Positions 1-6,594 of a DNA stretch of 64,000 bases are shown here, piece after piece (the first letter of the stretch is position 1; each line of letters starts with the position of its first letter). Position numbers and translations under genes: made by a program. The notes under the pieces are model-generated. The model saw only the letters and a program-made list of their open reading frames with translations, had not been told where the DNA came from and did not search any database. Origin of the DNA: CAWUFC02 sp963921335 (lineage in GTDB: Bacteria > Pseudomonadota > Gammaproteobacteria > Pseudomonadales > Halieaceae); the NCBI GenBank assembly GCA_963921335.3, contig CAWUFC020000002.1, positions 806,001-870,000 on the forward strand, read 5' to 3'.

Positions 1-64
1 CCTGAAACATGCAGTTTTTGAGGCTTGCAATGTTAGAGCATGAGGCGCCTGCCTCAATGGCAAT

Positions 65-1108
65 TCAGGACAAAGAGGGTGACAAATCTGCCCGGTATTC
101 ACCGGGTGTTTGGCCTGTCCATTTCTTGAAAGAGCGGTGAAAAGCGCTGGGGTCGGTGAAACCCATTTCCTGTGCCACCTGGTTAATCGACATGTCGCGC
201 CGCGTCAGGTAGCCCTTGGCGGCTTCACAACGGCAGTGATCCTTAAGCTGCTGAAAACTGGTGCCCTCTTCCTTAAGGCGTCGCCGCAGGGTCGGCGCGG
301 ACATGTGTAGCGCAGCACTGATCGTCTCGAAGCTTGGAAAGCCCTGGCTGAAGTCATGGCCGATCATAGCGCGCACCTGACTGACAAGACTGTTGTGATG
401 ATGCTCGGGGGTCATTGTGAGCAGCTGGTAAGGCGCCGTGCGCAGGAACTCTTCCAGCGACTGTTCCGTGTGCACGAGGGGATAACGCAGGCACTCGGCA
501 TCGAAGTACATCAGGTTGCTGTTCTGATTGAAGTAGAGCGGACAGGCGAACAGCTCTTCATACTTCTCCAGGTTTTCAGGTGGATCGCCACGGAAGTCGA
601 CCCTTTTCAGTTCGATAGGCCGGCCTGTCAGCCAGCCAAAAAAACGATGCCAAACCGACAAACCATAGGCGTCTGCGGCGTCGGTTCGGTGATCGCCGCG
701 CCCACCCATATCGAGGTAACCCACCCGGGCATGGGCATCGGTAAAGTTTGCATACAGTGCCGAGTGATCATCAAAGAAGGTCTTGTAGAACTCCGTTGCG
801 CGCTTGATCGCACCACCCAGATTCTGACAGGGTATAAGGCAGTAACACATCATCCTGAAGGCACCGGGGCTGACGACGCGATCCGGGTGCAGACCGAAGG
901 TTTCGTCCTGCAGCAGACTCAGGGCCTGCTGGTAAATGCGGGTGTACTGCATTGCAGAAATCTCGGGCTGCCAGTCAGCGCCCTCCCGATCCATGACATC
1001 AAACTCCAGCCCCGCTGCCTGCTCGATCTGACTGAGGTCATAGCCCCTGTCACGGGCAAGCCGCAACAGTGAGGCAGCGAACTGTGTAGGTACCCGATCC
1101 GTGCTCAT
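65..1108 (-). CDS. AraC-family transcriptional regulator
   Basis: A 347-residue DNA-binding regulator. The N-terminal two thirds resemble the arabinose-binding-like sensor domain common in OruR/ArgR-like AraC proteins, and the last ~100 residues hold the double helix-turn-helix (SAPTLRRRLKEEGTSF, then SINQVAQEMGFTDPSAFHRSFKKWTGQTP). The start chosen is the ATG at 1108 (MSTDRVPTQ). A longer reading frame reaches 1174 but would run into the divergent gene starting at 1173. The effector and targets cannot be told from sequence. It is transcribed away from the repeat-containing protein at 1173, leaving a 64-bp shared promoter region. A TACCAT hexamer lies 8 nt upstream of this start, so its leader may be very short. 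Confidence 0.9.
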   Translation of the reverse strand: MSTDRVPTQFAASLLRLARDRGYDLSQIEQAAGLEFDVMDREGADWQPEISAMQYTRIYQQALSLLQDETFGLHPDRVVSPGAFRMMCYCLIPCQNLGGAIKRATEFYKTFFDDHSALYANFTDAHARVGYLDMGGRGDHRTDAADAYGLSVWHRFFGWLTGRPIELKRVDFRGDPPENLEKYEELFACPLYFNQNSNLMYFDAECLRYPLVHTEQSLEEFLRTAPYQLLTMTPEHHHNSLVSQVRAMIGHDFSQGFPSFETISAALHMSAPTLRRRLKEEGTSFQQLKDHCRCEAAKGYLTRRDMSINQVAQEMGFTDPSAFHRSFKKWTGQTPGEYRADLSPSLS

Positions 1109-1136
1109 GGCTGGGGATGGTAGCAGATCAGGAACG

Positions 1137-1165
1137 TTGTTGCGGGAGGGCGGCAGCTCTATACT
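1137..1165 (+). promoter_or_regulatory. Sigma70-like promoter, apparently leaderless
   Basis: TTGTTG (1137-1142) and TATACT (1160-1165) are separated by 17 bp. The ATG at 1173 follows the -10 hexamer by 7 nt, so transcription would begin at or one base before the start codon. No Shine-Dalgarno could be carried on such an mRNA. Confidence 0.5.
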
Positions 1166-1172
1166 GGGGACC

Positions 1173-2036
1173 ATGGATCCGCTCTATGACATCTTTTTCG
1201 CGGGGCAGCTTGTCGACGGTGTCGACGAGACTACAGCCCGATCCAGGCTAGGACAGTTGTTCAAGGCCAATGAGGCCACCCTGGACAAACTGTTCTCCGG
1301 CAAGCCCATGGCCATCAAACGCGGATTGGACAAGGCGGGCGCGATTAAATACAAGCGCGCCATGGAGAAAGCCGGTGCTGTGGCGCTGGTGCGTGCCCAG
1401 GCCGCCCCCGAACCTGCTCCCGCGCCACCACCGAATGACACCTTTAACGATGACGACCTGCCGTCCAGCGCAGACATAGCAGCACCCGCCCCCGCCCCGG
1501 AAAGTGGCAGCATGGCAGACCGGATAGCAGCGCTGGCGTCAGAACCCGCCGCTGCAAGCACGTCCAGAGCTGCCAGTTTTGGCGACACATCAGAGGTGGC
1601 CGAGGGCAATATGACCCTGGCAGCAGCCGGCAGCGACGTGCTCAATGAAGATGAACGCACCCAGGTTGAATCAGTAGAGGTAGACACCAGCGGCATTAAC
1701 CTCGCTTCCGGCTTTGAAGAGCCCGAGGCCCTGGGTGGCAGCACCGAACCGGCATTGGACCCCGATACGTCCCACCTGAGCATGGGGGAAGTGGGCGAAG
1801 ACATTCCTCACCTCGAAGTCGAAGTGGAAGAACTCGACCCGGATGTGTCCCACCTGAGCATGGGGGAAGTCGGAGAAGACATACCCCACCTGGAAACAGA
1901 GGTTGAAGTAATCAACCCGGATACCAGCGCCATTTCTCTGGCGCCAGAAGGCAGCGATGTACTGGAAGAGCAGTACCGCAAACACGAAGATGCCAGTGCT
2001 CCCAGCACCGACCATATCAATTTGGAAAACGCCTGA
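1173..2036 (+). CDS. Hypothetical acidic protein with conserved N-terminal domain and tandem repeats
   Basis: A 287-residue soluble protein. Residues 1-70 (starting MDPLYDIFFAGQLVDG) form a small conserved domain seen at the N-terminus of many gammaproteobacterial proteins of unknown function, with the pattern GQLFKA..ATLDKLFSGKP..IKRGLD. The rest is low-complexity, Ala/Pro- and acid-rich, and ends in near-identical repeats around DPDTSHLSMGEVGEDIPHLE (about residues 195-265), followed by a degenerate third unit. No signal peptide or membrane segment is visible. The start at 1173 is preferred over 1101 because the conserved domain begins there and a promoter sits just upstream. Function is unknown; the repeats suggest a flexible protein-binding tail. 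Confidence 0.8.
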   Translation: MDPLYDIFFAGQLVDGVDETTARSRLGQLFKANEATLDKLFSGKPMAIKRGLDKAGAIKYKRAMEKAGAVALVRAQAAPEPAPAPPPNDTFNDDDLPSSADIAAPAPAPESGSMADRIAALASEPAAASTSRAASFGDTSEVAEGNMTLAAAGSDVLNEDERTQVESVEVDTSGINLASGFEEPEALGGSTEPALDPDTSHLSMGEVGEDIPHLEVEVEELDPDVSHLSMGEVGEDIPHLETEVEVINPDTSAISLAPEGSDVLEEQYRKHEDASAPSTDHINLENA

Positions 2037-2053
2037 GCGCAATCGCTCAAGGC
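2031..2053. terminator. Hairpin between convergent genes
   Basis: GCCT-GAGCG-CAAT-CGCTC-A-AGGC forms a nine-pair stem with one bulged A and a CAAT loop. It lies across the stop of the repeat protein and just past the 3' end of the converging histidine kinase gene. There is no clear U-tract on either side, so it may be a weak bidirectional terminator. Confidence 0.45.
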
Positions 2054-3411
2054 AGGCTGACTTTTACTTTCAAACCCGGATTGTTGGACAACAGCATAAT
2101 CTTGCCGTGATGGGCATTCACCACGGCATTGATCAGTGACAAGCCCAATCCGCTGCCAGGTTGCTCACCGCGACTGGCTTCAAGGCGGAAAAAACGACGG
2201 AATACATTTTTACGATCCGCGCGTGGAATGCCTGGCCCCGAGTCACACACCTCCAAGTGGCTGCCACCCTGCGTCGCTGGTCCCGCCCAGACTGAAATCT
2301 TTCCGCCTTCTGGTGTGTACTTCACCGCATTGTCGACCAGGTTCACCATCATCTGGAATAGCAGGTCCCGGTCACCCTCAATCTGCACCTCGTTGAGCTC
2401 TTTGTACAGCTCAATGTCTTTGTCCTGGGCCAGGGGCTCATACAGCTCTACCACATCTTCGACCAGCTCGTGCAATGCCAGGGATTCAAGCTTGGGAGCA
2501 CGATTCCCAACTTCGAGCTGGGCAATTCGCAACAGCGCATTGAAGGTCGCCAGAATCGAATCGCATTCATCGATCAACTCCTGCACCCGTTCAGGATCGC
2601 CCTCCCCTGCATGCTGCAGAATACTGAGATTATTACGCATTCGGGTCAGGGGCGTACGCAGGTCATGGGCAATATTGTCGGAGACAGTCCTGACACCGTG
2701 CATCAGAGACTGCATCTGATCGAGCATCTGGTTAAAGTTCTCAATCAGCACCCGCATATTGCCCACGGCATCGCCTGCCGGTATGCGTTGGGACAGGTCG
2801 CCATGAACAATGTCGTCGATGCCGGAATTGACTTCATCGATGCGCCTTAGCGTATAAGCTGCAGCGAAATAACCGCCCAAAACACCCAGCACCAGGGTGG
2901 CCAGGGTGGTTCGTACCAATGTCGCCAGTACCAGCCTGATATCACCGAGTACGTCGCTGTAGCGAAGCGCCGCCAGTACGTGATACTCGGGTGACAAATC
3001 GACGGTGCGGGCCAGAAACTCCAGATCCTGTGAAGCAAACACCAACTCCGTGGTATCCAGACCGAAAGATACCCAGCCATCCCCAAACTCACGGTACTCC
3101 GGCCAATAGTCGAGCGTACCGGCCATTTTTTCGTAATTGTCGTCTACCAGTAGGTAGTGGAAGCGCAGCCCTTCCTCCTGTATGCGCTGATCGTCGATAT
3201 ACTGCTCCACGCCATTCAGCCCCTGACCGGTGTAGATCACTTCAATGGTTTGCAGCTCATCGCTGATTGAGCCCTGCAAGTCACCAAAGTAGCTGTAGCT
3301 GAAAGCGCCGTATAACAATGCCATGACGAGAAACACCGCTGCGCTGAGCACCAGCACATACAACAGCATGTAGCGAAAGGTAAAACTGGTGAGAACCTGT
3401 AAGGGGTTCAT
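2047..3411 (-). CDS. Two-component sensor histidine kinase
   Basis: A 454-residue inner-membrane sensor kinase. TM1 is near residues 10-35, a ~130-residue periplasmic sensor follows, and TM2 is near 165-190. Then come a HAMP linker, a HisKA dimerisation domain with the H-box NIAHDLRTPLTRMRNN, and a HATPase domain with N-box (MVNLVDNAVKYTPEGG) and G-boxes (DSGPGIPR, GSGLGLSL). It should autophosphorylate on the H-box histidine and pass phosphate to the response regulator encoded just upstream. The two genes overlap by 4 nt (TCAT on the + strand at 3408-3411), implying translational coupling. The architecture is EnvZ/QseC-like; the signal is unknown. Confidence 0.95.
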   Translation of the reverse strand: MNPLQVLTSFTFRYMLLYVLVLSAAVFLVMALLYGAFSYSYFGDLQGSISDELQTIEVIYTGQGLNGVEQYIDDQRIQEEGLRFHYLLVDDNYEKMAGTLDYWPEYREFGDGWVSFGLDTTELVFASQDLEFLARTVDLSPEYHVLAALRYSDVLGDIRLVLATLVRTTLATLVLGVLGGYFAAAYTLRRIDEVNSGIDDIVHGDLSQRIPAGDAVGNMRVLIENFNQMLDQMQSLMHGVRTVSDNIAHDLRTPLTRMRNNLSILQHAGEGDPERVQELIDECDSILATFNALLRIAQLEVGNRAPKLESLALHELVEDVVELYEPLAQDKDIELYKELNEVQIEGDRDLLFQMMVNLVDNAVKYTPEGGKISVWAGPATQGGSHLEVCDSGPGIPRADRKNVFRRFFRLEASRGEQPGSGLGLSLINAVVNAHHGKIMLLSNNPGLKVKVSLP

Positions 3412-4097
3412 GAGTCAGTGATGTCTACGCCAAGAATATAGCCGCTGCCGCGCACGGTTCTCAGCAGCTGCTGTTCGAAAGACTTGTCGATTTTCTGCCG
3501 CAGGCGGCTGATATGCACGTCGATCACATTCGTCTGGGGATCGAAGTTGTAGCCCCAGACGCCCTCCAGCAGCATGTCACGGGTCACCAGCTGCTCGGCA
3601 TTGCGCATCAGAAACTCCAGCAGCTTATACTCCCGGGGCTGCAAGCTGATCAGCTGCTCCCCACGCTGCACCGTCTGGCTGAGTAAATCCATAGACAGAT
3701 CTGCCACAACCAGGGTGGTGGCCACCGCGGGTTCCGCATTGCGCCGACGGGCCAGCACCTCAAGACGCGCCTGCAGTTCGGCGAATGAGAAAGGCTTGGC
3801 AAGATAGTCATCGGCACCAGCCTGCAGTCCCACGACCCGATCATCCACCTCACCCAGTGCACTCAACACCAGCACCGGCGTCTGGTCGCCCCTATTGCGT
3901 AACTCCTGCACCAGGCTCAACCCATCCATACCAGGTAGCATGCGGTCACTGATAATGACGTCATAGTCTCCTCCGAAGGCGGCTTCGAGCCCTTCGGCAC
4001 CATCCATTAACCAGCGCACGGTCCAGCCGATACGACCAAGACTGGTCTCTATAAACTCGCCGACACTGTGATCATCTTCGACCAACAGAATATTCAT
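3408..4097 (-). CDS. OmpR/PhoB-family response regulator
   Basis: A 229-residue protein with an N-terminal receiver domain (acidic pocket ED at 8-9, phospho-acceptor D51 in SDRMLPGMD, conserved K in DDYLAKPF) and a C-terminal winged-helix DNA-binding domain (LQPREYKLLEFLMRN, VIDVHISRLRQKID). The ATG at 4097 (MNILLVEDD) is the start: the longer open frame to 4406 would add ~100 non-family residues and overlap the divergent RDD gene. A TACATT hexamer sits exactly 6 nt before this ATG, so the mRNA may be leaderless. It forms an operon with the histidine kinase. The targets are unknown. Confidence 0.95.
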   Translation of the reverse strand: MNILLVEDDHSVGEFIETSLGRIGWTVRWLMDGAEGLEAAFGGDYDVIISDRMLPGMDGLSLVQELRNRGDQTPVLVLSALGEVDDRVVGLQAGADDYLAKPFSFAELQARLEVLARRRNAEPAVATTLVVADLSMDLLSQTVQRGEQLISLQPREYKLLEFLMRNAEQLVTRDMLLEGVWGYNFDPQTNVIDVHISRLRQKIDKSFEQQLLRTVRGSGYILGVDITDS

Positions 4098-4103
4098 GGC
4101 GGC

Positions 4104-4145
4104 AATGTAGCATGGTTTAGGACTGCTCTGAACAGATGCTAGAAT
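4104..4145. promoter_or_regulatory. Divergent promoter pair for response regulator and RDD gene
   Basis: On the minus strand, TTCAGA (4132-4127) and TACATT (4109-4104) are 17 bp apart, with ATG 6 nt after TACATT. On the plus strand, TAGAAT (4140-4145) lies 6 nt before the ATG at 4152; its -35 (about TTAGGA, 4117-4122) is weak. Both start codons would fall at or within a base of the transcription start. Confidence 0.45.
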
Positions 4146-4151
4146 GCGCGC

Positions 4152-4598
4152 ATGCAAGAACACCAGAGCCCAGGGCTGCTGAGACGCCTCGCCGCCCTGC
4201 TTTACGACAGCCTGCTTATACTGCCACTCATTACGTTTCTGGTCGCCTTGGCTATGGGCGCTCAGGCTATCGCGGGTGGTGGCGATGACAGCCAGATAGC
4301 CCCGCTGCTGGTGCAGATGCTGGCGGTGCTCGGTGTGGTTGGCTTTTATATTGCGTTCTGGCGCATCAAGGGCCAGACCCTGGGAATGCAGGCCTGGCGC
4401 ATTCAACTGCTGGATTTCGACGGCAAGCCACCCTCAGCTGAGCGCTGTGCCCTGCGCTGCCTTGCCGCCATAGTCTCGCTGGCACCAGCCGGGCTCGGTT
4501 TCTGGTGGTGCCTGTTCGACCCCCACAATCGCTACTGGCACGATTATCTCAGCGGCACCGAACTGACATTACTGCCCAAACCCGACAAGAAGAAATAG
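4152..4598 (+). CDS. RDD family membrane protein
   Basis: A 148-residue integral membrane protein of the RDD family. It shows the characteristic start GLLRRLAALLYDSLLIL (R and D of the RDD motif in helix 1), a second helix around residues 58-78, the WRIKGQTLGMQAWRIQ signature, and a third hydrophobic segment before WHDYLSGTEL. RDD proteins are small membrane proteins of poorly defined function, some with ion/H+ exchange activity. It stands alone between the two-component system and pepA. No Shine-Dalgarno is evident; the -10 hexamer 6 nt upstream suggests a leaderless transcript. Confidence 0.9.
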   Translation: MQEHQSPGLLRRLAALLYDSLLILPLITFLVALAMGAQAIAGGGDDSQIAPLLVQMLAVLGVVGFYIAFWRIKGQTLGMQAWRIQLLDFDGKPPSAERCALRCLAAIVSLAPAGLGFWWCLFDPHNRYWHDYLSGTELTLLPKPDKKK

Positions 4599-4644
4599 TC
4601 GGGGATTAGGCATACACTGACTTCAAAGGATGACAGGAGTAACT

Positions 4645-6129
4645 ATGGATCCCATCGCCAAGAATCTGGACCCTGCAGCAAAGCTTGATACCGACTGCGC
4701 AGTGGTCCCCGTCTTCGCCCGAAAGCAGCTGTCCAGCGCGGCCAAAGCGCTGGACAAGGCCACAGGCGGACTGATCAAAACCGCAATCGAGAACGGCGAA
4801 ATCGAGGGCAAGCAGGGCCAAACTCTGATGCTGCACGCACCGGCTAAATCCGGCAGCAAGCGCATATTACTGTTTGGTGCCGGCACAGCCAGCAAACTGG
4901 ACGCCGCCAGCGGGCGCGCCATTAGTGGTGCTGTCATTAAGGCTTTGCACGCAAGCCGGGCCCGGGATGCGGCTGTTTTCATAGAGGAAGTTAGCAGTAA
5001 AAAACTGGCCACCGAGACCCTCTGTCAGCAGTTGGCCAAAGACGCGGCAACCAGCGCCTATCGCTACAGCGAAACCGTTAGCAAGCCTAAAGATGCGCCA
5101 ACACTCCGTAAGCTGCAGGTGAATACCGGCTTACCCGCGCGTGCCGCCAACGCCGCGTTAAAGCGCGGCACCAATATTGGTGAGGGCATTAACACCGCTC
5201 GTGAACTGGGTAACCTGCCCGGCAATATCTGCACCCCCACCTACCTCGCCAGCCAGGCTCGCAAATTGGGTCGCAAAAGTAAGAATCTCAGCATCAGCGT
5301 GCTGGAAGAAGAGCAGATGCGTAAACTGGGCATGGGCTCCCTGCTGTCAGTGAGTGCGGGCAGCGAACAGCCTGCAAAACTGATCGTGATGAATTACAAG
5401 GGTGCTGCCAGCAGTGCCAAGCCCTATGTAGTGGTCGGCAAAGGCATTACTTTTGACAGTGGCGGTATCAGTCTGAAGCCTGGTGCCAAGATGGACGAGA
5501 TGAAATACGACATGTGTGGCGCCGCCAGCGTGTTCGGAGCCATGCAGGCGGTGGTGGACATGAAACTGCCTCTCAACGTGGTGGCCATTGTTGCTGCCTC
5601 AGAAAACCTGCCCAGCGGCAGCGCTACCAAACCGGGTGACGTGGTCACCAGCATGTCGGGCCAAACCATCGAAATTCTCAACACAGACGCGGAGGGACGA
5701 CTGGTTCTGTGCGACGCCCTCACCTACGCTGAGCGTTTCAAGCCCGCCGCGGTGATCGATATTGCGACCCTCACCGGTGCTTGTGTGGTGGCCCTTGGTG
5801 CTCACGCTTCAGGCATGTACGCCAACCAGGACAAATTGGCGGAGCAGCTCACTCAGGCCGGTGAAACCAGCCATGACCGGGCCTGGCGTATGCCTCTTTG
5901 GGATGACTACCAGAAGCAGATCAATACGCCCTTTGCCGATATGGCCAACGTCGGCGGACCCGGCGGCGGCAGTATTACCGCGGCCTGTTTCCTGGCGCGC
6001 TTTACCAAGAAATACAACTGGGCACACCTGGATATAGCGGGCACCGCCTGGACCGGCGCACCCAAGGGAGCCACGGGCCGTCCGGTCGGCCTGTTGCTGC
6101 AATACCTGATGGATCGCGCGGGCAAGTGA
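4645..6129 (+). CDS. pepA: Leucyl aminopeptidase (M17, PepA)
   Basis: A 494-residue cytoplasmic cytosol-aminopeptidase releasing N-terminal residues from peptides; PepA homologues also bind DNA in Xer recombination. The C-terminal catalytic domain has the two-metal signature: the KGITFDSGG lysine/aspartate motif, MKYDMCGAAS, and NTDAEGRLVLCDAL. The start is set at 4645 because AGGAG (4635-4639) lies 5 nt upstream; a start at 4630 would place that site inside the gene. The stop overlaps the holC start by 4 nt (GTGA). In many gammaproteobacteria lptF/lptG lie divergently upstream of pepA; here the RDD gene and two-component genes occupy that place. Confidence 0.97.
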   Translation: MDPIAKNLDPAAKLDTDCAVVPVFARKQLSSAAKALDKATGGLIKTAIENGEIEGKQGQTLMLHAPAKSGSKRILLFGAGTASKLDAASGRAISGAVIKALHASRARDAAVFIEEVSSKKLATETLCQQLAKDAATSAYRYSETVSKPKDAPTLRKLQVNTGLPARAANAALKRGTNIGEGINTARELGNLPGNICTPTYLASQARKLGRKSKNLSISVLEEEQMRKLGMGSLLSVSAGSEQPAKLIVMNYKGAASSAKPYVVVGKGITFDSGGISLKPGAKMDEMKYDMCGAASVFGAMQAVVDMKLPLNVVAIVAASENLPSGSATKPGDVVTSMSGQTIEILNTDAEGRLVLCDALTYAERFKPAAVIDIATLTGACVVALGAHASGMYANQDKLAEQLTQAGETSHDRAWRMPLWDDYQKQINTPFADMANVGGPGGGSITAACFLARFTKKYNWAHLDIAGTAWTGAPKGATGRPVGLLLQYLMDRAGK

Positions 6130-6554
6130 CCCGCGTCGACTTCTATATCCTGCAACAACAGCAGGTTCAGGAACGCGCCCAGTTCGCCTGCAAGCTGGCC
6201 AGCCAATTGTTCAAACGCGGGCACCAGCTATATATCCATGCCAGCGACCAACAGGCAGCGGAGTCTCTCGATGAACTGCTGTGGGATTTCCAGCCCCACG
6301 CCTTTGTGCCCCACGGCCTTATCGGCAGCGGCAATGACCAACAGATTGCGATTGGCTGGGGTGATGACCCCGCCCACCACCATGAGGTCATGATCAATCT
6401 GGCACTCGATGTGCCCGGCTTTATAGGCCGTTTTGAACGGGTGGCCGAGGTGGTCGTCCAGGCGCCAGAGATTCGCGACCCCCTGCGTGCCTCCTTCAAG
6501 TACTACAAAGACCGCGGCTACGAGGTCAATACAAACGAGATTCAGGCGCGCTAA
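6126..6554 (+). CDS. holC: DNA polymerase III chi subunit
   Basis: A 142-residue HolC. It links the clamp loader (through psi, HolD) to single-strand-binding protein at the replication fork. The family features are the start VDFYILQ, the central CKLASQLFKRGHQLYIHASDQQAAESLDELLW region split over two helices and a strand, and the Trp/Pro-rich FQPHAFVPHGL. The GTG start at 6126 overlaps the pepA stop (GTGA), the usual coupled arrangement of pepA-holC-valS in gammaproteobacteria. Nothing looks unusual. Confidence 0.95.
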   Translation: MTRVDFYILQQQQVQERAQFACKLASQLFKRGHQLYIHASDQQAAESLDELLWDFQPHAFVPHGLIGSGNDQQIAIGWGDDPAHHHEVMINLALDVPGFIGRFERVAEVVVQAPEIRDPLRASFKYYKDRGYEVNTNEIQAR

Positions 6555-6559
6555 ATCGG

Positions 6560-6565
6560 TATAAT
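6560..6565 (+). promoter_or_regulatory. -10 hexamer upstream of valS
   Basis: A perfect TATAAT at 6560-6565 lies 29 nt before the valS ATG in the short holC-valS gap. No convincing -35 was seen, so a dedicated valS promoter is only suggested. Confidence 0.35.
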
Positions 6566-6594
6566 CACGCGCTTTTCAGCACACCCTAAATTCT

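Noticed and set aside
4098..4406. N-terminal extension of the response regulator
   Set aside because: It overlaps the divergent RDD gene and has no family similarity; the ATG at 4097 begins the receiver domain exactly.
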